From an uncultured Pedobacter sp. (lineage in GTDB: Bacteria; Bacteroidota; Bacteroidia; Sphingobacteriales; Sphingobacteriaceae), in the NCBI GenBank assembly GCA_946478755.1, contig CAMLDJ010000052.1, positions 1 through 25,560 of the forward strand: a stretch of 25,560 nt of DNA, read 5' to 3'. Of this stretch, positions 14,956 to 22,970 are shown one piece after another. Within the stretch, counting starts at the first letter, position 1. The number at the start of each line of letters is the position of its first letter. Both the position numbers and the translations under genes were made by a program. The notes beneath the pieces were generated by a model. It worked only from the letters and a program-made list of their open reading frames with translations. It made no database searches and had not been told where the DNA came from.

Positions 14956-17900
14956 TTATGGTGTAAACGCAGTAGATATTCGAGGGGTTCCATTAACTAT
15001 TGCTCCTCTGACAGTTACATTTTGACCATAGACACTTATGACCCTTTCAAAAGTACCTGAGGCTGGTAAAGATGCTTGTTGTCCCAATGATAAATATAGT
15101 CTTTTAATTACATTCGTTTCACTTCCAGCAGTTTTTAATAACAAGCCTAATTTATGATCATGCCCGAGTGATCCATAGATTATGTGCTTAATACTTTGCT
15201 TATTTGCAAGTGTAGTAGCCATACCTTTCCTAAACAACGCTAATTCAGCTTTTCCAACTCCAAGAACTTTTGTTACAGCACCAGTAACTTTCCCTATTGG
15301 AATCGCAGAAGCATACTTTAAACCTGTTTCAATATCTGATTGTGGATTGCCAAGTCTATCTTTACCATCTATTGATCCACTTATTCCGTCCCATATATTG
15401 GCAATAGGGTTGAATTGGTTAAGTTGGTCTATAGAATACATTGTCCAATCAAAAACACTTCCAGAATAATCACCTCCGTAATTTCTCAATCCTATGGAAA
15501 TTTGTTCAGAACCAGACAAGGGAACGTTATTTCTATTTTTTTGTTTTTTAGGTGGGTCTTCTTCCCCCAAGCCCATATAAAACGATTGAGAGCCAAATCC
15601 TGCTTGCCAATTCTGACTTGTATTATAATCAGGAATCATCCCGTCTGGATCGACAAACCTAATTGGATTATTGAAGCAATAATTATAAGGAGAATATCTC
15701 CGCATCTTCTCCGCCAATGGATCCACTACATTCCACCTGCCAATCTCCGGATCGTAGAACCTTGCGCCGTAATCATACTGCCCCAGCCCCTCTTGCAACT
15801 CCTTGCCATTGTAAAGGTATTTATTTGTTCCACCAGTGGCAACTTTTCTCAGGCCAAATGCATAATAATCATCGCGCTGCAGCACCTCCAACTGGCCATT
15901 ATTCGGGTTTTTATAGAAAGTGGCCCGCACATTGCCCAGATGGTCGCCCAGGTTATACTCGTAACTGTAACTGCCATTGCTGTTCCTTGCAATCCCTTCT
16001 TCGGTCTGGATAAAGTCTATGCTGCCATTGGTATACTGGATGCCATCCACATAATCAGTTACCGTGCCCCCATTCTCTTTTTTCAGTTTTTCACCCGCTG
16101 CACTGTGTGTATAACTCAGATTCTGCCCCCCGCTTACCGATTGTGGCAGGTTGAGGAAATTGTAATTTAAGGTAATATCCTTCCCGATGTCACTTGTCAG
16201 GTTACCGTTGGCATCATAGCCATAACTGCTATTGGTAAAACCGCCGATCGTTTTAAGCCTGTTACCTTCATAAACCGTATAATTATTCGTGCCAAAATTA
16301 TCACGCGTTAAACTGCGGATATTGCCCATTACATCATAAGCAATGGCCTCGCCCAAGTCGCTGCCCGCAACCGCGTTAGTCAGTCTGTTTAGCTTATCGT
16401 AGGTATAACTGAAAGCATTTGATGCACCATTGGTATAACTCTGACCGGAAATATTGCCATTGAACTGTGGCAAAGTGCTATCGTTGTACTTTAGCTCCAT
16501 ACTGAACTGATCGGATGTGCTGTTCTTCATCCAGCCACGTTCGTTGTAAGCAAAGGTGGTCGCTTGGGTATCGTTGTGCAGGTTCTTTTTATGTAACTGA
16601 CCGATCTCGTTATATTCCAGGTGGTTCAGGGCTACCTCCCCCTGTTTGTTAATTTCTTCGAAAGTAGCCAGTTTACGGCCCATGTGGTCGTACTCGTAAC
16701 GGTTGGCAATTATGGTTTCTACCGTGCCTATCCTGTGGGTACGTTTGCTTGCTTCCAGGCTGCCATCAAAATTCCATTTATTGTCTACCACATCCGTACC
16801 GTTCAGGTGGTTGGTACTTTTGCTCTGTACCAACAGGCCATCCAGGTCGTAATAATTTACAGTAAACAGCATCGTTCCGCTGCCCAGGTTCTTCACCTTT
16901 GTTCCTGTCAGCAGGCCTTTCGTGCGTGCTGCAGCTGCCTGTTCACCCGAAGGCGGACCAAAGCTATTGTCCGCAAAACCGTAGTCATCGTAATAATTTA
17001 CCGCCAGTACATCTCCACCGTTCTGCGGAAAGGACTTTGAATCATAATCCGCACCGTTGCGGGTCTCCCATAGCGATATGGAAACATCACCGCCAGCAAT
17101 CTGCTGTGCCTGGTTGTCCAGTCCGGTCTGAAGGGCATCCTTCGCTCCACGCTGGGGAACCGATCCATTGTCGGCAGTAGTGCCCGCCTGTGCGTAAAGC
17201 CCAGTGGACACAATCCTCCCGAAGGCATCGTATTTATTATATAACCATTCCTGCGGGCTTTTACCACGCTGGACGGCATCCTGGCTCATCACCACCTGAT
17301 CCAGCTTATTGTACACCATAAACTCCCAGCCCTTGCCCGGGATCTTTTTCTCCACAAGCCTTTTGTACCCATCGTAACGGTTACCATAGATAAACTGATC
17401 GAAAACAGCTTGCGTTTCATCAAAACTGCTGATCGCCACAGACAGCCTGTCTGTATGCTCGTTTACCGCAGGTGGGAGTACATAACGCAAGTTACCAAAA
17501 TCATCATATACATAATAGGTGGATAGGCTTTTGGCATTGCTCTCCCATACCCGTTTGAGTACCACACGTCCTTCAAAATCCTTGAACTCCTCTGTGATGC
17601 CGGCTTTTAGGTCAGCGGGCACCCAGTTTTCGTCCCGGCCGGTGGTCTTATACAGTTTACCGGGAAGATAAGCTTCGGCAGATGCACCATTGCCAGCACT
17701 GTTAACGGTCCAAAACTTAACTTCATCCAGCGCATTTGTTCCATATTCGGTTTTTAGGGTATGCCCCCCGCTGATCTGCCAGGGTTCGCCCGGTGCCCCC
17801 CGCTGCTGTACCCGGCTCAAAGGCGAAGCCTCGAGCTGTGTCTCGGCAAAGGGATAATCCGTAGCTTTTACACCTGCTGCCTGTGGTAAATGGAAAAAGT

Positions 17901-18414
17901 CAAACTGATCACCGATTGCCGCATCACGGAACGCGCCCGTGGTCCCGGTCTGTGCCGCATAAGGCAGGTATTTTTTAGTTTCACGGCCAAAGGCATCATA
18001 GGCAATGGGCTGCACGACATCCTTAAAACCGGGGCTACCCTGGACCTGAACGGCCTGCAAAGGCCTGCCCAGTCCGTCAAAATACTGTATGGCCTGGTTC
18101 TCCTGGCATACATTGCGGCTGTCACCCAGAGTCGCATCCGTGACTCCGCGTTGTCTAAAGGTACGGGTAAGGATAAAGTTCTGGTTGGCACTTGGCGTTG
18201 AGGACAGGGGCACACAGTTAATATAGCTTATCCCTGTAGTGAAAATCCGCAGCGTACTACCTGCAGGTACGTAAAAACCATCGGTCAGGGTCACGCTCGA
18301 GGGTGCGCTGATCTCGCTTTCGCCGTTATAAACCGATACAACTTTCTGGGCATAAGAGCGGCTGCACAGCAACAAAAGCACCGCAACATAAATATATTTC
18401 AATTGTTGTTTCAT
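14956..18414 (-). CDS. Secreted RHS-repeat protein with C-terminal toxin-like domain
   Basis: The product has 1152 residues with a signal peptide (MKQQLKYIYVAVLLLLCSRS followed by YAQ). Residues about 65-240 match a DUF6443-type RHS entry domain: NQAIQYFDGLGRPLQAVQVQ, then QPIAYDAFGRETKKYLPYAA. YD/RHS repeats run from about 280 to 830 (YNERGWMKNSTSDQFSMELK, YDANGNLTSD). The RHS-associated core is clear: DHLGNVRATFYKNP, RDDYYAFGLRK, YLYNGKELQEGLGQYDYGAR, FYDPEIGRWNVVDPLAEK and NNPIRFVDPDGM, ending at about residue 926. The remaining 226 residues are the variable part. The last 80 contain KHIIYGSLGHDHKLGLLL and end VTVRGAIVNGTPRISTAFTP. A His-rich helix followed by strands closing on an IST-A motif recalls BECR-fold RNase toxins (tentative). 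Codon use becomes visibly more AT-rich after the core, as expected for an exchanged toxin tip. A presumed immunity gene follows after 4 nt. Confidence 0.92.
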   Translation of the reverse strand: MKQQLKYIYVAVLLLLCSRSYAQKVVSVYNGESEISAPSSVTLTDGFYVPAGSTLRIFTTGISYINCVPLSSTPSANQNFILTRTFRQRGVTDATLGDSRNVCQENQAIQYFDGLGRPLQAVQVQGSPGFKDVVQPIAYDAFGRETKKYLPYAAQTGTTGAFRDAAIGDQFDFFHLPQAAGVKATDYPFAETQLEASPLSRVQQRGAPGEPWQISGGHTLKTEYGTNALDEVKFWTVNSAGNGASAEAYLPGKLYKTTGRDENWVPADLKAGITEEFKDFEGRVVLKRVWESNAKSLSTYYVYDDFGNLRYVLPPAVNEHTDRLSVAISSFDETQAVFDQFIYGNRYDGYKRLVEKKIPGKGWEFMVYNKLDQVVMSQDAVQRGKSPQEWLYNKYDAFGRIVSTGLYAQAGTTADNGSVPQRGAKDALQTGLDNQAQQIAGGDVSISLWETRNGADYDSKSFPQNGGDVLAVNYYDDYGFADNSFGPPSGEQAAAARTKGLLTGTKVKNLGSGTMLFTVNYYDLDGLLVQSKSTNHLNGTDVVDNKWNFDGSLEASKRTHRIGTVETIIANRYEYDHMGRKLATFEEINKQGEVALNHLEYNEIGQLHKKNLHNDTQATTFAYNERGWMKNSTSDQFSMELKYNDSTLPQFNGNISGQSYTNGASNAFSYTYDKLNRLTNAVAGSDLGEAIAYDVMGNIRSLTRDNFGTNNYTVYEGNRLKTIGGFTNSSYGYDANGNLTSDIGKDITLNYNFLNLPQSVSGGQNLSYTHSAAGEKLKKENGGTVTDYVDGIQYTNGSIDFIQTEEGIARNSNGSYSYEYNLGDHLGNVRATFYKNPNNGQLEVLQRDDYYAFGLRKVATGGTNKYLYNGKELQEGLGQYDYGARFYDPEIGRWNVVDPLAEKMRRYSPYNYCFNNPIRFVDPDGMIPDYNTSQNWQAGFGSQSFYMGLGEEDPPKKQKNRNNVPLSGSEQISIGLRNYGGDYSGSVFDWTMYSIDQLNQFNPIANIWDGISGSIDGKDRLGNPQSDIETGLKYASAIPIGKVTGAVTKVLGVGKAELALFRKGMATTLANKQSIKHIIYGSLGHDHKLGLLLKTAGSETNVIKRLYLSLGQQASLPASGTFERVISVYGQNVTVRGAIVNGTPRISTAFTP

Positions 18415-18421
18415 GGGGACG

Positions 18422-18508
18422 TTAATTTTTATAATGGTGATCTGTTTGTTTTAAAATATTCCCATTCTGTTCTTTAACTGCTTTCAAACGCTGAAAGGCA
18501 TCGTACCC
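18422..18508 (-). pseudogene. Stranded 3' tail of an RHS-family gene
   Basis: Immediately upstream of the RHS toxin gene the minus strand reads IIWHYYGYDAFQRLKAVKEQ, then NGNILKQTDHHYKN and a TAA at 18422-18424, only 7 nt before the next ATG. The segment begins right after an in-frame stop. It is homologous to YDSYQRLTGIKDKDGNIVKN near the end of the large upstream protein. In many Bacteroidota the SpvB-like RHS protein ends with such a repeat just ahead of a DUF6443 RHS gene. This remnant is probably the original end of the upstream gene, left behind when its 3' part was replaced. Confidence 0.7.
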
Positions 18509-18603
18509 GTAATAGTGCCATATAATTTACAATTGATGGAACAGTTAATTTCATAGTAGAGTGAGCCAACAGCTATGAGCAATAAGTAAGTTAAATACTG
18601 ATA

Positions 18604-21600
18604 TTATTGAATACTTAAACTATTGTCTGTACTACTCGGGCTTATTACAACAGAGCTAAAACCGCCCCCAACTCCTGTAACCGGAGGTCTGGAGCCCAAT
18701 CGGAACGCACGCACTGCGAAGCTGCCCGGGGCCGGTGCAATATTTATCGAATAGGTTCCTTCTGGAATCTGAACGGCTATCGTACCTGAGCTTGGGAAAT
18801 TATATGTGGTACTACTTCCGGTCTGATCACTAAACACTGCTTTAAACCCAGCGATGCCCGTCGAATTGGTCAGCGGAAAACTTACCGGTGGAGGTGGGAC
18901 CGTGCAAGTACCATAAGCATTGGCATAGTTTTGGCCGTTGGCGTTTATATCCATTATTACCTGGGTCTGTAGATCCAGTCCGGGCATCGAAATATACTTG
19001 CCATCAGGAACTGTATATACGGACAGTGAACCTATGTAACCCGGTCCGCATTCACGCCTAAACGTTGCTGATGTCCTACGGTTATAAGTATAGCCCGGCT
19101 GTTGACCAAAAGCGGATTGATTGGTAAAATTATAAGCATAATTTTTAACGATATTTCCGTCTTTGTCTTTAATACCCGTTAATCGCTGATAACTGTCATA
19201 AAAAAAAGAAGTGAGCTGACCTTTAACGTCAAATGAACTGGTGACACCAATTAAAGGGTCAAAAGTATTACTGCTCACCTGGGCATTAACAGGGCAAAAG
19301 CATAGGTCATCAATCTGCGTATTTTTGGAAATAGTATACGACTGATCTGTAACAGCAACAATAGCACTGTTATAAACCCAGGCGGAACCTGATTTCTCCC
19401 ACCAGGAAAGCGTATAACTGCCATTGTCCAGGCCGGTTAGGGTTTTACTGAAAGTTCCCGTTCGGCTATAATGCCCCGTTTTACTATCCCCGGCTGTACT
19501 ATTGCCATTCCCGGATTCAAAGTTGTCAAAATACACATTTTTGATGGCGGCATTTCTTATTTCTGCAACAGGATAAGCGTTATTATATCCCCAGACATAG
19601 GATATATTGCTTCCGTTTGCTAAATGTTGCTGCGTAATGTTACCTGAAGCATAGCTGTCATAAACTATTTTTTTCCCATAATTTAAATCTTTAGCTATAG
19701 AAGAGGCCGTAATCATCGCAGGCGTGAAAGGTCCACCCAAAGATTTCCAATAATATACGGTATCGGGCATGGGAATGTTTGACTTATAAGAAGTAAGTAC
19801 CGCATGTACAGTTCTCAGATTGCTTCCGTCTGCCTTGGCCTTTTGTGCATAAGTTTCTATTACAGGTGTGATAATATGACTGTTTTGCAGGTTCTGAATG
19901 CCGGCGGCCAAACCTGTGCCGGGTGTTCCTGTTATCGTATAATTTAAAGGATAGGTATAGCTGGAGATCAACTTTTCACCTGTACTGTTATAAAACACGC
20001 TTTTTGAAACCTCAAAGTTTTGAGGGTCGTATAAGAACGTTTTATACGTATATACATTTTTACTGGTATCGGGATCGTTATAAACATATTCATGGCTGCT
20101 GGAGAGTTTCTCCAGACCGGTCCGGATATTGTAGCTGAAAAACGGGCATGTTATCGGGCCTCCCCACGTGCCCGGCGAGTAGGCAAAAGGCTTTGTTCTG
20201 TAAAAAGCCTGAAAACCTACCTGATAAAGGGTAGTATCCCGTATCAGGGTATAATTATTTATCAGTCTATATTTTAAATTGTTGTCCTTATCGTACACAT
20301 TTTTCTCAAGCAATTTCCCCCGCTGCCAGGAATAATCCTGCATATAATATTGAGGAGACAATGGAATGATATTTTGAACCGGTACAGTGGTAATCACCAG
20401 TTGTCCGTTAATATATTGATAAAATTTCCCCGGGCTTACTCCAAATGCATCTGCAACGTATTTGAATTTATATACGTTTTTCCCACTTTTTCCCAAAGAA
20501 TCTAAATATTCTGTTACATAATTGTAAGAGACGGGAGATCCATCCAATGAAGTAGGTGGAATTGTAGCATTAGAACTATATATATATACACTATTTAAAT
20601 AGGCACTGCCGGCATTATTGGTCTCGCTATAGTTAGTGATGTAATTTCCCTGAACAGGTGAACAGGTAGCGCAGGCCGGCATAGTAAAATTAGGTATGCC
20701 AAAGCCATTTTCGTTCAGCCCGTATTTGTACCTTTTTGTAAAGGCTACATGATTGTCACGGTCAAAGCTGGTGATTTGCCTGATCCTTAAACCGCCTGCC
20801 AATTTTGTAAGCGCATCAGGTCCCTGATATTGGTTATTTTCATAGGTAAACTCGGTGAATCCTCCTGTCGGATAATAAATACGGGTCAACATATTTGCCC
20901 TGGAATAATTAGGGTCCGGGTAACGGTCGGCTGAGCCAATCGTATCCGGAGACAACACAACAGACTGGCCAGTATTGCTGGGAAGACCGGTAAAACGCTG
21001 ACGGGATACACCCATTTTTGGAATCAGGTCTGCATTTGAACGGCCGTTGTAATATCCCCAATAATCCCTGCTTCTGGAACTATATCCAGGTAATCCGGCA
21101 AAAGTGTTATATGCGAACCGATAGGCTTCAACTTTATTAGTTAATGCGTCCTGGAACTGTACAGAATCTAACCGCATCCTCTTTGAGACTCCCTCACTTC
21201 CTGCCCCTGCTTCAAAATAATTATAATAAAACTGAACATTTTTCAAAGGCTGGTATGAACGCGCCGAGGGGTCATATCTTAAGATACGGATTTTATTGAG
21301 TGTCCTTAAGTGGGCGAAATCCTGCCTTGCCACCATGGAAGTATCGAAAAGGATCTTGCCATTCTTAAAATCTATTTCTTTTAAAGTCTGTTCCTGGCCA
21401 GCATAGTCATTTGCAGCTCTTGCGGGTGTTTTTGTATACCAAAGGGCCGGTTGTCCAGTTCCGTTATCCCTATACCCTTCGCTGGTAGTTACCTGATCCG
21501 TATAATCAAAAAAGGTGCTGTACTGATGCGATGTATATTGAAACTTTATGGTGTCGGTTTTATCTGCAGATATCATTTCCATCAGCATCCAGGCGCTAGT

Positions 21601-22320
21601 GGGCCGCGCCGGAAGCCCCCCACGCAATGTCATGGAGGTATTTTCATAACAGGTTATATTCGAAGAAGATGTGCCGAACCTGTATAAAACACCATTTGCA
21701 TCAATAATATCAAATTTATTAGAGGCTATGCTGGGAATGATTTTGACAGCATCGGATGGCATGGTGGTAGTGGTAGTTTTATCCTTGTTAAAAAAGAAAC
21801 TGCCGTTTGAACCATTCAGAGAATAGGAAAACCCATCTGGCTGACCATCATTATTAGAATTTATCCAACTATTCCAGTCCTGCATAGTTTGGCTATCAAA
21901 ATAGAGTGTATCAAACTTTGTGAAAGGGATGACGGTATTGCTAAGATAACCACCGTTCGGCAATTCATCAGGTGACCCCACAACTGTTCTCCTAAGTACC
22001 CCTCCGGTTTCCAAAGCCCATCCCAACCCTACCCAAGTCGCAACATCGGTTACCTTGATACCAGAGGGATGATATTTTAACTGAATAGGCAATTCCAATT
22101 TATTGGTTTTAATGGTATAAATAGGAATGGAGATATTGGTTAACCCATTAAACATCGTTACTTCGTATGTTCCGAACTTGCCGAGGGTCGCCGTCTGTGG
22201 CGAGCCCGGCATTACCGGCTGTACAGCTGGTACGGCAGAAGGATCCGGAGCAAGAGTCTGTGCATTGATCTTTAAGACATTTAACAAAATGAATGCTATG
22301 GTTATGATCAGGTTTTTCAT
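18604..22320 (-). CDS. Large secreted RHS-like protein with DUF5977-like C-terminal region
   Basis: The product has 1238 residues and a signal peptide (MKNLIITIAFILLNVLKINA). The N-terminus is of the SpvB/RHS type common in Bacteroidota: YEVTMFNGLTNISIPIYTIK, then LPIQLKYHPSGIKVTDVATW, then VGLGWALETGGVLRRTVVG. A long beta-rich body with YD-like repeats follows. Near residues 1040-1065 is SFFYDSYQRLTGIKDKDGNI, the last RHS-type repeat. After it comes a segment matching DUF5977: FRRECGPGYIGSLSVYTVPD, then IMDINANGQNYANAYGTC. The last 95 residues form a proline- and glycine-rich beta domain (VPPPPVSFPLTNSTG to TDNSLSIQ). There is no RHS-associated core (no HLGNVR, no FYDPEIGRW) and no recognisable toxin. 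It lies upstream of the RHS toxin gene with a gap of 189 bp. It could act as a partner shell or an independent surface protein. Confidence 0.9.
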   Translation of the reverse strand: MKNLIITIAFILLNVLKINAQTLAPDPSAVPAVQPVMPGSPQTATLGKFGTYEVTMFNGLTNISIPIYTIKTNKLELPIQLKYHPSGIKVTDVATWVGLGWALETGGVLRRTVVGSPDELPNGGYLSNTVIPFTKFDTLYFDSQTMQDWNSWINSNNDGQPDGFSYSLNGSNGSFFFNKDKTTTTTMPSDAVKIIPSIASNKFDIIDANGVLYRFGTSSSNITCYENTSMTLRGGLPARPTSAWMLMEMISADKTDTIKFQYTSHQYSTFFDYTDQVTTSEGYRDNGTGQPALWYTKTPARAANDYAGQEQTLKEIDFKNGKILFDTSMVARQDFAHLRTLNKIRILRYDPSARSYQPLKNVQFYYNYFEAGAGSEGVSKRMRLDSVQFQDALTNKVEAYRFAYNTFAGLPGYSSRSRDYWGYYNGRSNADLIPKMGVSRQRFTGLPSNTGQSVVLSPDTIGSADRYPDPNYSRANMLTRIYYPTGGFTEFTYENNQYQGPDALTKLAGGLRIRQITSFDRDNHVAFTKRYKYGLNENGFGIPNFTMPACATCSPVQGNYITNYSETNNAGSAYLNSVYIYSSNATIPPTSLDGSPVSYNYVTEYLDSLGKSGKNVYKFKYVADAFGVSPGKFYQYINGQLVITTVPVQNIIPLSPQYYMQDYSWQRGKLLEKNVYDKDNNLKYRLINNYTLIRDTTLYQVGFQAFYRTKPFAYSPGTWGGPITCPFFSYNIRTGLEKLSSSHEYVYNDPDTSKNVYTYKTFLYDPQNFEVSKSVFYNSTGEKLISSYTYPLNYTITGTPGTGLAAGIQNLQNSHIITPVIETYAQKAKADGSNLRTVHAVLTSYKSNIPMPDTVYYWKSLGGPFTPAMITASSIAKDLNYGKKIVYDSYASGNITQQHLANGSNISYVWGYNNAYPVAEIRNAAIKNVYFDNFESGNGNSTAGDSKTGHYSRTGTFSKTLTGLDNGSYTLSWWEKSGSAWVYNSAIVAVTDQSYTISKNTQIDDLCFCPVNAQVSSNTFDPLIGVTSSFDVKGQLTSFFYDSYQRLTGIKDKDGNIVKNYAYNFTNQSAFGQQPGYTYNRRTSATFRRECGPGYIGSLSVYTVPDGKYISMPGLDLQTQVIMDINANGQNYANAYGTCTVPPPPVSFPLTNSTGIAGFKAVFSDQTGSSTTYNFPSSGTIAVQIPEGTYSINIAPAPGSFAVRAFRLGSRPPVTGVGGGFSSVVISPSSTDNSLSIQ

Positions 22321-22399
22321 TATAAAGATTGGAATAGGTTTAAATTTAAATCTCGATTATACAGTCAATAGGCTTAATTTTGGCCAGCATTTTTTTATC

Positions 22400-22480
22400 C
22401 TTATTAGCTAAAAATGTTTTTCTAAAATAAAGGCCCCGTTCAAAAAACTCCCTGCAAACTGCATAGCAAAATTGCCAACT
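22400..22480 (-). pseudogene. Fragment of a fibre-family head domain
   Basis: The minus strand reads GNFAMQFAGSF in one frame and, after a one-base shift at a T-run, FERGLYFRKTFLANKD in the next. This matches AMQFAGGFYDQHLYFRKTNN of the knob-like head in the gene at 5341-6357. The DNA also aligns directly (for example CCTGCAAACTGCAT on the plus strand). Start, shaft and tail are missing. It lies between the 21-bp boxes and the RHS gene, so a fibre gene once stood first in this transcription unit. Confidence 0.7.
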
Positions 22481-22521
22481 GACTGAAGATAATACACCAG
22501 TAAAAAACACCCAAATCCGTT

Positions 22522-22572
22522 TGACCAATGATCAGAATCGAGTGACGAACTAAGCTTTTTGAGTGATGACTT
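22522..22572. promoter_or_regulatory. Three direct-repeat boxes at 21-bp phase (LytTR-type operator candidate)
   Basis: TGACCAATG at 22522, TGACGAACT at 22543 and TGATGACTT at 22564 start exactly 21 bp apart. The order and quality of the boxes match the site at 6632: the third box is TGAT in both, and the spacer GATCARAAT after the first box is shared. This site lies about 200 bp upstream of the RHS gene at 22320. The repeats are direct and phased by two helical turns, as LytTR domains require. Confidence 0.55.
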
Positions 22573-22970
22573 TCTCCTGCAACATAAATCAAGCGTCAAA
22601 AACCACTACTCATCTGCATGTCTGCATTCTCAATGAATGCGCTTGCTATAAGAAATGCTTTAAACAATAGTTCCGCAGATTCAAACTAAAGCACCTGCAC
22701 TATTGCACAGTTATGGCAAGAAGGGATTTTTGCGTTCGATAAGACCATATTAAACCTAGTACGAATGGAGGATTAACCTGCATCATCAGATCGGTTACTT
22801 GAGAAACGGATGCCACCTGGCAACAGACCATTTCAAAAGAGCCTATACCGCTTATGGCACCGTATTTTTACAACGGCGTTAATTTGAGCATCAAAGGCCA
22901 AGGGGTATACAGCTGTAAATACTTATTCTTCACATCATTTCTATGTTTTTTTTCTATTTTTACACAAATA

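Larger units (their letters stand above)
22321..22970. other. Intergenic region with fibre remnant and regulatory boxes
   Basis: About 650 bp separate the RHS gene from the divergent lipoprotein. The left part contains a broken fibre-head fragment (about 22400-22480) and 21-bp boxes (22522-22572). From 22600 to 22970 I found no gene, RNA or repeat that I could defend. The open frame from 22854 into the lipoprotein has no signal-peptide character until 22971. Confidence 0.55.

Noticed and set aside
15415..16170. Long plus-strand open frame (251 codons) opposite the RHS gene
   Set aside because: It lies antisense to the strongly conserved RHS core, has no domain, and arises from the codon bias of the true gene. 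The same holds for frames at 16621-17040, 17890-18201 and 15717-16013.
22600..22860. Possible transposase remnant between the boxes and the lipoprotein
   Set aside because: All frames are broken and no transposase motif could be recognised.
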